The notes: generated by a model from the sequence alone, not told the origin. Positions 34,830-46,719 are shown, counted from the stretch's first letter. The stretch: 64,000 bases of DNA from Gossypium raimondii (GCF_025698545.1 NC_068575.1:62319980-62383979), one strand, 5' to 3'. Translations and numbers: made by a program.

Positions 34830-36640
34830 CAGATTTGCATATCGATGATGGGAAGGAAGAGGCGTGCCAAATTCCTCGTACCAATCTAAGCAAACAACTT
34901 TAGCGAATTTTTGGCACCCTTTGGGAGGGGTTTTAATGGCGCAAGTGGGAGAAAAGTGATTTTTATTTCAGTTTTATTACCAAGTAGATCTGGATCGAGT
35001 AATAGATGGTGCTCTATGGACGTTTAACAACCATCTTCTTGTTTTTCACAAGCTTCTTAAGGATGGGGAAGGCCCGTTAGGGGTTCCTTTATTTTTTTTC
35101 AATTTCTAAGTTCAAGTTCACGATCTTCCGCATGGCTTAATATCTAAAACAATAGCCAAGCAACTTGGCGATTTCATTGGGAGATTTATTGATTATGATG
35201 CCAAATCTATCACTAATGGTGTTCGGAGTTATATGCAAATTCGAGTGAGGATGGATGTGTGTCAGCCATTCAAAAGGAGAAAAGAACTAGTTCTTTCGCA
35301 ATCAAAGCAAATCTATGTGAATTTTAAGTATGAAAAGTTGACATTATTTTGTTTTCTACGTGGTAGTCTTGGTCATGGCAAAATGTTTTGCCCAATGCAA
35401 ATCATTCACGAGAAAAAATAGCTGCCATTGGAATAGGATATTTCACTCAAGGTGGTTCCCTATCGGGAGACTGTCGGAATGAGCATATGGCTAAGGGAAG
35501 AAGGCGATTTTCGAGATGTAAATTTAGAAGGTTTAAATAATGAGAGGGAGGGAATCTAGGGATATTTATATCCCTAATTTCATGGAGGGAATGTGCTTCA
35601 ATCTTGGAATTAATTTAGCGAGCAGATTGAATGGGAGATTGGATGGATATTAGGTTGGGCCAAAGGGAATGGATGGAATCGTTATGCACGAAGATGGCCA
35701 AATATTGATTGCAAACGGTAAAAAGAGACCCAGATCATATTCTAATGTCTCTCCCGTTTCTTTCCACGAGGATTTGAACAAGATTTCAGGTGAGCTAATT
35801 AATGCGAGTCAATCTACGAGATCAGCTGAACTTGCTAAGCAGGTCAACTAGACTTGAAGAAGATTTAAGTTGAAATGTCCGTGGTTTGGGGAATCCACAA
35901 TCTGTTCAAAAATTTTAACATATGTTGAATGAGATTAATCCCCAGGTTGTGTTTTTAATTGAAACTAAGTTGGATGTTAAAAGGATGAAATGGATTCAAA
36001 GGAGATGTGGTTTTGGATTTGGTATTGATATTGATATTTCGGCCAAGGGGTTACATGGAGAGCTGACTATGGGATGGAAATAGGATACTAATATCACACT
36101 TAGGACCTTCTCTAGATCGCATATAAATGTCGAAGTACTAAAAGACTCGATGGGCATAATATGGAGGCTTACAAGTTGTTATGGTGCTCCAGATTATCGA
36201 CGAATATCAAAGTCTTGGAATCTTTTGTGACAATTGGGCCAAGATCAAAGTTTACCCTAGATGGTCGTGGGGATTTCAATGAGATATTCTCTTAATGGGA
36301 AAAAAGAAGGTGATCAAGTATGAGATGACCATCTTATGGGGGACTTTCGTTCGATGCTTGATTTCTGTAACTTGACTGATACAGGGTATCAAGAAAGATG
36401 CTTCACATGGGAAAGGGGCAATTTTGTCAAAACGAACATCAGGGTAAGATTATATAAGGATGTTGCAAACTCTGCGTGGTGTGAGGTTTTTCCTAGTTAT
36501 TCTCTTACTCATCTCACTTATACAATCTCATAACATTATCCTATTTTAGTAAATACGAATACAAGAATTATTGGTTGACAAGTATTGGGATAGGGCAATT
36601 CCATTTTGAGGCATGTTGGCAAATCTGTTTTGTTGTCGGT
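34830..36640 (+). pseudogene. Degenerate LINE (L1-type) retrotransposon, 3'-truncated
   Basis: The first part encodes a broken DUF4283-type ORF1: VGEK, FLFQFYYQVDLDRVIDGALW and TFNNHLLVFHKLL at about 34948-35060, VQVHDLPHGLISKTIAKQ at about 35115-35165, then YEKLTLFCFLRGSLGHGKMF-C (about 35329-35391). In that CCHC knuckle the second Cys is Arg. An ORF2 endonuclease follows: MLNEINPQVVFLIETKLD at about 35920-35975, RCGFGFGIDIDISAKG at about 36005-36050, CYGAPDYRR at about 36180-36205, MGDFRSMLDFCNLTDTGYQE at 36336-36395, and RFxFEACW-like text near 36595. Frames are broken by stops and shifts, and the sequence ends before any reverse transcriptase. A dead fossil fragment. Confidence 0.87.
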
Positions 36641-36820
36641 TTCTAGATTTAGTTATTCTAATTGTAAGTTTCAATGTACTCAACCCTTCATTTTTAATAC
36701 GGATAAGCTTTTTACTCAAAAAATGAATTAGGTAACTATTTTCAATATTCAAACTTGAAATATGTTCTTTTAAATAATATAATTCTTTTGGTAAAAATAT
36801 TATAAAATATTTTGTACTAG
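36641..36820. other. Short spacer after the LINE fragment
   Basis: AT-rich; no feature recognised between the LINE remnant and the next MITE-like repeat. Confidence 0.4.
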
Positions 36821-36822
36821 TA

Positions 36823-37105
36823 GTTAGATTGCATTTTGCCTCTTTTACTCAAAAACCGAACAAATCGATCCTTGTACGTTAAATTAAATAGTAAATCAGT
36901 CCTATCTGTTAGTAATTTAATTTATTTTTACTTTTAAAAATGACATGATTGATAATTGTCGCGTGTATCTTATTCAGATGTATAATGATTAAATTTTAAC
37001 AATAAAATTGATAAAATTTTTAATAAGAGGACTAATTTTCTTTTTAATATAATATAGATAGACTAATTTATCTATATTTTAAATAAGATAAGTCAAATGT
37101 AATTC
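36823..37105. mobile_element. MITE-like repeat upstream of the heat shock factor gene
   Basis: The left end (TTAGATTGCATTTTGCCTC) and the inverse of the right end (GAATTACATTTGACTTATC) are loosely inverted. The internal order (upstream statement block, then TTAACAATAAAATTGATAAAATTTT, GGACTAATTT, TAGACTAATTTATC) parallels 62110-62425 and, less closely, 50075-50325. Non-coding. It ends about 130 bp before the inferred TATA box of the HSF gene. Confidence 0.5.
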
Positions 37106-37232
37106 TATTTTAATACTTACTTTTAAAAAGAAATATTTTTTCAAACAAGTCATTTTGGTCCTCAACAGATGTAATAATTTATGGTAGTAAAAATATTTTT
37201 ACTTGACAAAAAGTAAAAAAAGCGATGCCACG

Positions 37233-37239
37233 TATAAAG
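37233..37239 (+). promoter_or_regulatory. Probable TATA box of the HSFB2-type gene
   Basis: TATAAAG lies about 255 bp upstream of the ATG at 37492. This would give a roughly 220-nt 5' UTR in which I see no upstream ATG. Placement is tentative. Confidence 0.45.
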
Positions 37240-37253
37240 AATAACATCGACAA

Positions 37254-37268
37254 GGAAGTTTCTCGACG
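37254..37268 (+). promoter_or_regulatory. Heat shock element, near-perfect
   Basis: The alternating pattern GAA-gt-TTC-tc-GAc (37255-37267) gives two perfect nGAAn units and one with a single mismatch. It sits close to the inferred start site of the class B HSF gene. Confidence 0.6.
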
Positions 37269-37402
37269 AGACGTAACGTAGCTTCTCGTTCTTTCCTCTC
37301 TTCTTCTTCTGTTCCATTCACTTTTCCTTTGTATTTTTTTTTCTTTTCGCTCATTTTTGTATTCTATTTCCCCTTATTTGTTTCCGCAATCATCATAAAA
37401 TC

Positions 37403-37417
37403 TGAACTTTCTAGAAT
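37403..37417 (+). promoter_or_regulatory. Heat shock element, perfect three-unit
   Basis: TGAACTTTCTAGAAT fits nGAAnnTTCnnGAAn exactly. It lies 75 bp upstream of the HSF start codon, in the expected leader or proximal promoter. This is the site expected if the gene is induced by heat through class A HSFs or regulates itself. Confidence 0.75.
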
Positions 37418-37491
37418 TTAACAATCAGATTTCTCATCTCTGGTGAACGAAACAAACACCTTCTTTAAGGAATTATTAATTATCGTCTTTG

Positions 37492-38576
37492 ATGGCTCCG
37501 CCGCCGGTGGAGCAAAACGGAGATGCAACGACGGGAACGGCGGAATCACAAAGGTCTATTCCGACACCGTTCTTGACTAAAACGTATCAATTGGTTGATG
37601 ATCACACGATTGACGACGTGATTTCGTGGAACGACGACGGATCTACTTTTATCGTTTGGAATCCCATGGTGTTCGCTCGTGATTTGCTTCCTAAATATTT
37701 CAAGCATAACAATTTCTCTAGTTTTGTTCGTCAACTCAATACTTATGTGAGCCAAATAGAAGAATCTCTCAAATTTAGTCTTATTTTTCTTATATTCTAA
37801 GCGTGCAATTCTTTTATATATTTTTGTTGATTTTTTGTTAATTGTTTTAGGGATTTAGAAAAGTGGTGCCCGATCGATGGGAATTCTCTAACGATTATTT
37901 TCGACGAGGTGAAAAGCGACTTTTGTGCGAAATCCAGCGACGGAAGATCTCGTCGCCAACAGCAGCAGCTGTTACGGTGGCTCCGGTGACGGTTGCGGCT
38001 ATTCCAATGGCGAAGCCTATTATATCACCGTCGAATTCTGGAGACGAGCAATCTCCAGTCATTTCATCGGCCTCATCGCCTTCAAGGCTGAACCAAGCAG
38101 GAACCGTTATGGCCGAGCTCATGAAAGAAAACGAAAAATTGAGGAAAGAGAACGTGCAGCTTAACAAACAATTATCAGAGATGAAGAGCTTGTGCAATAA
38201 TATATTCAGTTTGATGTCGAATTACGCAAGTTCTCAGTCGGAGAACATTTCTCCCGTGCACAAACCGCTAGATTTCTTGCCGGCGAAGCGGTTATCATGG
38301 GGAGAATCAGTCGAAGAAGAAACGAGTCCGAGGTTATTCGGCGTTCCAATAGGAGGAGCGGCAAAGCGGGCCAGGGAAGAAGGAGAAGGCGTAGGGACGG
38401 AAGCGGCGACGGCAGCAGACGAAACGCAATTACAACTGCAACAGCCCGGTGGAAGTGAGATTATTAAATTAGAGCCGTTGGATTGCCAGAACCGAGGGCG
38501 CGATGATGATCGTGGGATCCAAGACGCGCCGTGGCTTCGGCAGGTGCACCGAGCGAATCAAAGGGTTTGTAATTGA
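37492..38576 (+). CDS. HSFB2: Class B heat shock transcription factor, HSFB2-type
   Basis: Nuclear repressor-type heat shock factor of 326 residues in two exons: 37492-37746 and 37851-38576. The single intron falls in the DNA-binding domain between LNTY and [10 protein letters not shown], the position conserved in plant HSFs. DNA-binding domain about 24-118 ([14 protein letters not shown] to [16 protein letters not shown]). Hydrophobic-heptad oligomerisation region about 172-211 ([20 protein letters not shown] onward) without the 21-residue insert of class A factors. The class B repressor motif LFGV is at about 237-240 ([10 protein letters not shown]), followed by the basic KRAREE, a likely nuclear signal. 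No AHA activation motif is seen. HSFB2a versus HSFB2b is not resolved. The ATG at 37492 is chosen because the in-frame triplet before it is TTG. Confidence 0.95.
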
Positions 38577-39397
38577 TTTTTCTTTTTTTGGGTTCGGGTT
38601 TTTTAGGTAGCTTTTTGGTCGGGCATCGGGTTGTGGATGATGATTACGGTGATCAGACCGGAATATTCACGTGCGAATGAAACGCACATGATTTCTGAAA
38701 CCTTGAGGGAGGACCCACCCCCCACTTCAAGAACTTTCGTGGGACATCTTTCCATATATAAAATATATATATATAAATATATCTCTTTTTTTTTTTTCTT
38801 CAACTTTAAAGTCCAAAATCTTATATTTTACTGTTCTCTCTCTCTTTTTCTTTCTAATTATAAAAATTGAAAAATAGAACCCACTTTCTAGATTTTGCTT
38901 AATCCTCGAGATTAATGAAAAGAATCGATCAAATGTGTTTGGTTGGAATTAAGTTGTAATTTGACAATAGAAAGTTAATAAATGACAATGACGTGAATTT
39001 GTGAGACTTTTTTAGGTGCCGTTAACGCCTAAGATTGTTGAGTTGTTAGTCTCACGGCATAAATAACTTGTACACAATATTGATTTGTTTTGTGATATTT
39101 TGAATGAAATTAAATTTAAAAGAAATTTCTTCAAATAGAAGTAAAAGGATTTTTTTATAATCATTTTGGTAAGAAATTAACACTCACATGCATGGTAGAA
39201 ATATCCATTTATTACATTCAAGCTCACCTGAAATATATGTTTTTAACTATCAGACTAAGTGCGGACACATTTATATATTACCTCCAGAGAGAATTATCCA
39301 AATAAAAGACATTTGGACTAATCAAGAAAATTCATATAAAAAGTACTTGTCGCATTTTTTAATTATTAAGATGGATAAAAAGGTGATACTTAAGAGC
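38577..39397. other. HSF 3' UTR and AT-rich spacer
   Basis: Less AT-rich sequence to about 38750 is probably 3' UTR of the HSF gene. A TA-rich run (38756-38782), T-run and (CT)n tract (38835-38846) follow. No other gene is seen. Confidence 0.4.
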
Positions 39398-40002
39398 TAA
39401 ACCTGATCATGGATTAGATCATTTAGTCTAATTTAAAGGCTTGTTCGAAAAGTGGGAGAATTTTGGCAAAAATATAGGCTCAAAAAATGGGTTGGGCAAA
39501 AAAATAAGTCCTCTCGGGTAAGTTTTTTTTGCCCCGAGCCTAGTCCGGCCCGAATTTGCAAACAAAAATTGTTCTTTTTTGTTACTATTTTGTTGTTATT
39601 TCACTATTATATTGTTATTATTTTGTTATTATTATTTGAATATTATATAACTCTTGTTTTATTGTTAATTTTGGTACTATTTTAAAGATAAATATTTGTT
39701 AAGTTACATCTATCTTAGTGTTATTTAAGTATAAAGACTTTTTTTATTTATTTATTTTCAATTTGTTGGGAAACATTTATTTTAATACTTTTAGTTTATT
39801 TGATGTATTATATTTTTAAAATTTATTTTTATATAAAAAAATTTTAACATTGGCAGGCTGAGCCGAACTCGAGTTTTAACTTTTTTATCCAAGTCAAATT
39901 TAAGTAAAAATTTAAGCCCACTTTTTGGGCCAGGTCGAGCCTAAGCCTATCAAACGAGCCTAAATTATTATTATGGGCCAACCCAACTCATGATCAGCTC
40001 TA
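39398..40002. mobile_element. Old hAT-type MITE related to the one at 16.7 kb
   Basis: The left end TAAACCTGATCATGGATTAG pairs with the inverse of the right end (TAGAGCTGATCATGAGTTGG). Internal text near 39465-39560 (GGCAAAAATATAGGCTC, GGGTTGGGCAAAAAAATAAG, GCCCCGAGCCTAGTCCGGCCCGAAT) aligns with 16755-16870 of the younger element, but with many C-to-T type changes and a longer AT-rich middle. The flanking octamers do not match well. Assigned to the same family by shared ends and interior. Confidence 0.65.
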
Positions 40003-41820
40003 ACAGAAGTTTTGAGCACCTTGATTCATATAGTAAAATTGTTGTTAATATTTTTTTAGAAGTTATAATTTAATATAAGTTATCTTAATGTTAAAATTTT
40101 TAAAGATTTATAATTTTATTTTGATTTTTTATAAAATCAAATTATCCTATAAGTAATTTTATATTTATTTTAATGTTTATAAGTACAAATTCTTTCGAAA
40201 TTGATGACTATATATCTTCCAACGATACAACAATATTAACTGATTTTTTACTTTAATTTTAATTCCCAAAACATTTGATATTAGGATAAATTTTCTCTGG
40301 TTTCAAAATTAATCCAACAAATAATTCAATCTTTAAAACACCTTCACTTTTCATAAATCATGAATTTGTAAAGGAGAAAATGGTAGAACAGAGTAAAATA
40401 AAAGTTAAATTCAGTAGCAACCATGGCGATTCAATTAAACGAGAAGCCGTAGGTAGGTCCATGATTGAAGGGGAAAACAATTGTAGATGATGGAAACCCT
40501 AAAGAGCTTGGAAACAAACGCCTTAACCTCATTTATAAAGAAGTAGAAAAAACTTGCATATTGTCTGCTCGCATGCAATGGCTTTTTGGACTTGTTTCAA
40601 AAAAGCATTCGCTAGGCCTTCCTTTTCTTGCTTTGGCGACTCCAATTTTCTTTTAAGATCCCGAGGTTCTTTTTTTTAATGCTCTTTTTCTTGGCTTTTT
40701 TCGTGGTGAGTGTGACTCAAATGTTTCAAGTCCATCCCTAGTGGGGGGGTTTTTCTAAACATATCTTGTTAATGTGAGGCTAGAGTTGGCAAAGAGTTGT
40801 ATGAGATCAAGTCCCCAAATGCATTATATGGGAATATCGCCAAACTTTCTCCAGGCTTCATGTATCGTTCTCATAGTACTTCTTGGTAGGATGGTAAAAA
40901 TCAAAATGCTCGATGAATTTCGAAACATATATATATCTATATATTAAAAAAAAAGAGTGTATACAGGGCAAGGTGGACGTTCTCTTTTGGACAATGGTAC
41001 AAAGCGATTATGGATATTAACATTTTATCCTTGAATAGAAAAGAATAAAATGTAATAAAGTATTATAGAAAAATCTATATATTTTATGTTTAAATATTTA
41101 TTTGACATTTAAAAGATTACAAATATTAAAAACAAGTATAAAAATTAAATTGAAGCGGGATTGATACATCCATCATGTATGGGAGAAATAATGATTTTCA
41201 ATATTATACATCTACAGTGAATCTTTAATTTACTAAGTGATTCTTGATCAAGAAAGTTAGTAAAATAGGAGAGAAACTCACAAAATGTAAGTATATCATA
41301 TCTATATTTAATAATATTATTTATTAAAATTAAATAAAAATTCATATGAGACATTTATTATTTATTCTGAGGGTGAACCATATGTGATCATAAATCTATA
41401 AATAAAAGGTTGATTTGATTATGAATCGCCTAAGGATGTAAGTTTAAGCATGTTGAAATTCGTTATTCTCTTATTTAAAAATTAGAAAGGAGCTATTAAT
41501 AATTCTAAATATTATATAAAAAATAGATATAATCAAAACCTATAATAAAATTATTAAAAAAATCAACTTAGACTAAGAAAACACTTGATTGTCTGAACCC
41601 AGAAAAAAAAAACCATGCTTTCAAGGAACAAAAATCGTCTGCCCTTCATTCTCTCTCGTTTATAATTTTCCGACACGTAGTGTTTTGTTCTTTTGTTGGG
41701 TTACTTTAATATCTTCACACCGTTGAATTTTACTTCCAAAAAGACCAAAAAAACCTTTACAAAGCCAAAGTACAGTAATAAATCACTATTCTATATTTCA
41801 TTCTATCCTTCTTTTATAAT
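40003..41820. other. AT-rich spacer, no supported gene
   Basis: The patch 40370-40670 contains frames such as one from 40465 to 40656 (starting MKGKTIVDDGNPKELG) in less AT-rich sequence, possibly a transposon or gene fragment. I recognise no family. The rest is AT-rich. Confidence 0.35.
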
Positions 41821-41829
41821 TTATTTTTT

Positions 41830-42190
41830 TAAGAAATAACTTTTAACTTCATGAATTTGTAAATTAAAATTAAAATAAAAATATTTTTCTTCAATCTTTG
41901 ATATTAGTTATCAGATTGACTTAGATCTAATGTATGTTCTTCTATTCATAGTCTATGGATACTAATCTATCGTACTAATAGTCAGATCGTTGCTTGAAGA
42001 TCGCTAGTCGAAACTTTTAAAAGAAAAAAACTTAATAGCCTAATGACTTAAATAAAAAACTTTTGAACAGTTTAGTAATTTGAATGAAAACTTTCGAATT
42101 CAATGATTATTTTGTAATTTTTTGAAGTTAAGTGGTCAAAACATAAATTTTCTAATAGTTTAGTGACATTGGGTGTAGTTTAGCCTTTGT
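41830..42190 (+). mobile_element. Dispersed repeat, copy 2 of 3
   Basis: Colinear with 27771-28140 and 53390-53850: GACTTAGATCTAATGTATGTTCT, GGATACTAATCTATCG, TTGCTTGAAGATCGCTAG, AATTCAATGATTATTTTGTAA, AAGTGGTCAAAACATAAATTTTC. Same orientation as the others. Non-coding. Confidence 0.65.
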
Positions 42191-42214
42191 GATGTTGAGT
42201 TCTAATTTTTCGGG

Positions 42215-42670
42215 TAACACTTGTTTTTTTTAGTTAAATTTGGTCTTCAATCTTTTAAAAAGAATCAAATTTGACCATCAATCTTTTGAAAAAAGTTAAA
42301 TTATTGTTTTTTCTAACGGAATACTAATTAAAATATTAAAATTTCAAACATGACGTGTACTTCATACTTTTTTTAACTTTTATTTTCTTTCTGAATTTTG
42401 AATTCTTTTGATTTTTAAATATTTTATAAATTTTAAATTATTTGTTAATGTGATATATGAGATAAATAATGTCATATTAGCATAAAGTGCATATAGACTA
42501 TCACACTGTTTGTCACACTAATATCGCTAAAAATAATGTTTTAGATAAAATTTTATTAAAAAATATTTTGATTATTTTTGAAATTTTAATGATTAAATGT
42601 AGCTAAAATAATAATAACTAAATTAACATTGACAGGAAATAAATATTAAGAATTAAATTTATTATTATTA
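42215..42670. mobile_element. MITE related to the element at 21.2 kb
   Basis: The internal block ATAAAGTGCATATAGACTATC, then ACTGTTTGTCACA (42482-42516) matches 21460-21495, and the right end AATTAAATTTATTATTATTATC matches the right end of that element. The left part (TTTGGTCTTCAATCTTTTAAAAAG) is more diverged. Non-coding. Confidence 0.55.
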
Positions 42671-43195
42671 TCACCATCTTCATATCGAAGCTATACCGAT
42701 GATGTCTAAAATATGAAGTGATTGTTAAACAAAAATACTTTATACCTTAAAGTTAACGGCATATTGCCATGAAAATTTTAAGGATAAAAGTAATGTTAAG
42801 TCTTTAAATTTAATATTTTCTCAACTTAGTCTCTGCATATTTTTTTATCTATATTAATTTTAAATTTTATATTTAATCATTGAATTCAGATTTTATTAAA
42901 TGTGATGATGTGATATTCTAAAATTAATTTCGTTATCACTTAAGAATTTTAAAATATATATATATAAAATATGAAAAGATATATATAAAAAATCAATTGA
43001 TATGACATACCGCAACATTAAAATTTTACATCATCATACTTGAACGGAACCTAAATTTGGAACCAACCTAAAAAACTACCAAATTCCAAAATTAATGTAG
43101 AGAAAATATTTAGATCTAAAATTAAAAAAGAAATGTTTTAATTTGTATGGAGCGGATGAGTGGTTGTTAAGCCTTTTATTAAACACACGTTTAGC
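42671..43195. other. AT-rich spacer with MITE-like traces
   Basis: The part 42775-43110 has the phrase order noted at 15481-15835 (CTTAGTCTCTGCATATTTTT, TTTAATCATTGAATTCAGAT, GTGATGATGTGATA). Probably an old dispersed element. No gene is seen. Confidence 0.35.
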
Positions 43196-44560
43196 ATAGA
43201 TTCAAACCTATATTACCCTCAACCTCTATCCTCAATATTGTATTAAAAATTATCAAATTCAAATACTAAAACTCAATGTTAAATAATTTTTGAGCTTGAA
43301 CTTGACAATTGTTTTTATATTGGGGCTTAAATTTTTTAATAAATCCTTAAAAACCCTAAAATTTAGATTTCAATGCCGTAAGAATTACCATGAGACAAAA
43401 AAAAACTAAATTCAAACGTCAAAGAGCAATTTAACCCTAAAACCTATCGAAACTTTAAACATAGCGTCAAAAGAAGTATGCGAACTTCAACGGATTTCAT
43501 GATCAAGCATTCAAATGAAGTGGGGTCATTGCTTTCCTTAGCCTTTCATTTTTTTATCAATAAAATAATAAGTTAAACATTTAATGAGTACATAAATTTT
43601 AAAGAAGCAGTCATAATGTCTAAAAATGTGGGATCTAGAAATTGAAAGCTAAGGCCCAATCAATTCCAAGGGGTAAGAATTTTGAGCCAATTCTGTGGAT
43701 CATGGGTCTAAATTGACCAACCAATGCACTCTTAATATGATGAATTTTTTTATTTTTTATTTATTTAAAAATAAGTAAATTAATCATTATATATTATATT
43801 AAAGAGTAGATTAGTCTTTTTTTATTATTAAAAATCTCATTTATTCCTATTAACGTGATTGATGAAATAACCAAATAATTACAGGTGACATATTTTTTTA
43901 TAAAAATATCTAATTTTTAATAAACTGATAATATCCGAACTTTTACCCATACACGTATTGAACAATGTTTTCGAAACCGTCATGAAAGTGTAACATGACA
44001 GCTCTTGAAAGTTCAAAACCAGGGACTAAATCACCGTACACTTTGTGTTAAGACCATAACGGTATGGTGAACCTTAACTCAGGTGGCTAATTTCAGAATA
44101 TAACGAGCATGGTCCCTGGAGACATAGTCATCGTTAAAACAAAACAGGCTTTTTCCATGATTTTTATGTTATAATTTTAACAGTGATGATGCAATTTCCA
44201 GGCTTTCAGGTCCAGGAGGCAATTCCAGACCCTAGCCATGCTCCATTGTCGTGAAGAAACCACTTGTTTAAAAAGCATATATTTGCCTGGTTCTATGCTG
44301 ATCGTCGAGGGAGCAGGTAAAAGCTAAATGTTAGTCGAAGGGAATCGGAGAAAGAAAAAAGGAACTTTTTGAGTGATTGGAATTCCCTGTCAAATGGACA
44401 AAAGAAAATTATTCTGGTGAAAATCCCTCAACAACGTGTCGAATTCAGACAGGTTTATACTATTCTCTTAGCCAAACAATATCAGACGTGTGGCAGTTCC
44501 CCGTTTCATGTTCCTTTTCCCCTGTCTAGAATTCATTCATTCATTTCCCAATGTTCGTTT
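43196..44560. other. Spacer with repeat traces, no supported gene
   Basis: The stretch 43210-43440 ends AGAGCAATTTAACCCTAAAACC and resembles the family at 44569-44875. The stretch 44030-44560 is less AT-rich but holds no protein I recognise. Confidence 0.35.
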
Positions 44561-44568
44561 TGTGCTTC

Positions 44569-44875
44569 GGTTAAATCACTTTCTTTTTGGCACTCAACTT
44601 TACAATTATTTCTACATTGGGGGCTCGAATTTGTTTTTGTTTCAGTTAGGCCCTAAATTTGATAATTGTTTCCACATTAGAGTTTAAACTTTTTGAAAAC
44701 CCTAAAGTTCAAACCTTAAAATGAAAGTAATTGCTAAGTTCAGAAATGAACTTGGACAAAGAAAATGTGGGAACAATTACCAAGTTTAGTGTTTAACTTG
44801 GACAAAAAAAAATTCAAATCTTAATTTGAGAATAGTTACCAAATTAAGGATCCAAAGAGTGATTTAACCCTTGTT
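44569..44875. mobile_element. Inverted-repeat MITE, ~300 bp
   Basis: The left end GGTTAAATCACTTTCTTTTTGG pairs with the inverse of the right end (GGGTTAAATCACTCTTTGGATCC). Pairing continues through ACAATTATTTCTACATT against GGTAATTGTTCCCACATT. Open frames across it are shadows of the repeat. A related end is seen near 43425-43440. Confidence 0.6.
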
Positions 44876-46330
44876 GTATATGAAAGACAAAAGATTTGTA
44901 TGTGGTTGGCTGCTATGATTTCCCTACGTACAGCTGGACATATTGCTTTTCTTCTTTTAGAATACAATAAATCACTCTTGTCTCTTATTCTTTTGAATCT
45001 TATTCATAATTTGGAAAAGGAATAAAGTTATAAACCTTTATATGTCATGTTTCTGTTCAAAAGTTTAAGGGATAATGTGTGTGTGTTGCAATGTTACTGT
45101 GGAAAAGGAGAAAAATAATTTTATTCTATTAACTTATTATGATAAATTTACTATTTGGGTGAAAAAGATGTATTTAAGAAATATTATGTAAAGATAAACT
45201 ATTGACCTAATTTGGATGTGATAAATGAAATATATATATTATATAAGGAATATAGAGCACGACATATATATCTAACTCGATATTTGACTCCTCGTTCGTT
45301 CTTCAACTCGCTCGCTTTTTTATGTATTCACCACTTATTCTTTATTTGTTTTTCTATGTATTCGAAAACATGTGTAATCTTTAAGGGTGTAACATGTACT
45401 CACGCATGGTGCTTAGTTACTTCTAATATGTCATGTCAATGGACCGTGCTTTATATATATAGCCTCCTTAAAGAAGGAATATATATACACACATGAGAAG
45501 TCATCAAGGGTTATTAAAAAAAACTAAAAGAATGCGGTATACTCATGTCTCCAACGTAATCGCATGGTTAGGTTATAATGTGAAAAAATAAATATATTTA
45601 TATAAAATTAATGAAAATAAATAAAATTTTAGATAAAACAGTAAAATTGATGTGTTAAAATCTATTATGTAATCTTCTAGATTTTAAATAAAAATTTGAA
45701 AAATTATAGTAACATTTCTTACTTTGTAATCATGAATTTCTTTTAATCTCTATGGACTATAAACCATTTTGAATGATGCATTTTGCCTCCCATCAATATC
45801 GAATTATCTACAACATGCTGATAAGTTTATCAGCAATAATATATGATTAGTTCATAAATTATCATTTATCAAATGAATAAAATATCATTATCATTTATAC
45901 ACGTCAAATTTATAAATCCCTTTTTGGTTGATTTTCTAGTTTCTAATAAGGTTTAGGGTATGACATAATGCACTATATAAATGCTGAATTCCCATTTGTC
46001 CAAAGAGATATATATATTAAAGTCGAAATAAAGTTATATTCATAAGCCAAAAACGTGTTAGATTCCATATATCGTGATTTTGTAAATTTCTGTTCTTTCT
46101 GGAAACTCGATATCCACATTTTCTTCCCTCTTATTTAGTGAAGCATCTTCGAATCATTCAGCTTCAAACCCAAGCTTCCTTTTTCAAGTCCCTTTCACCC
46201 TTTTATTTAGGGATAGAAAAATTTTGATTCCATTTAACTTAAACCTTTTTAATAAATAATTTAAGGTAATTGGAATGGATTTCTATTAAAAATTTTCGAA
46301 TCAAGCCCCAAAAATTTATCATGTATATTT
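44876..46330. other. AT-rich spacer, no gene seen
   Basis: No conserved frame. Short open frames around 45212-45496 have no similarity I recognise. Confidence 0.45.
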
Positions 46331-46605
46331 TATATTTCATTCTTACAATCACGCGTGTCAAATTTGATGTAAATTAAAAATTTTAACTACCATTTAGTAA
46401 ATATGAAGATATGTATATATATAGTATTTTAGATCAACATGATAGAGATATCAGATTGGTTCGAAAATTTACATATATGACAAATACAATTATATCAATA
46501 AATTCAACAATTAGATTATTAAAATATTATTCGTACAATGAGATATAAAGGGATGTAAATCCTATTTTAATTTTACACAAATATAAATAAATCTCTTCAC
46601 ATAAT
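46331..46605. mobile_element. MITE-like repeat upstream of the PEBP gene
   Basis: The block at 46425-46535 (TTTTAGATCAACATGATAG, TTGGTTCGAAAAT, ATATATGACAAATACAATTA, ATAAATTCAACAATTAG) matches 12780-12895 in the last TPP2 intron. It lies within 120 bp of the PEBP TATA box, so it forms part of the upstream region of that gene. Confidence 0.5.
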
Positions 46606-46719
46606 TTGAACTGATTTTGTATATTTTTAATTAAAATTTCTTAAAACTTTTATAATTGGGACATGATCCAACAAGAAAAAAACCATCTCATCTCGCGGCA
46701 TTTCCATCCCTACTTCGAT

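Noticed and set aside
37546-38197. Frames antisense to or overlapping the HSF gene
   Set aside because: The HSF frame has full domain support; the others show no similarity.
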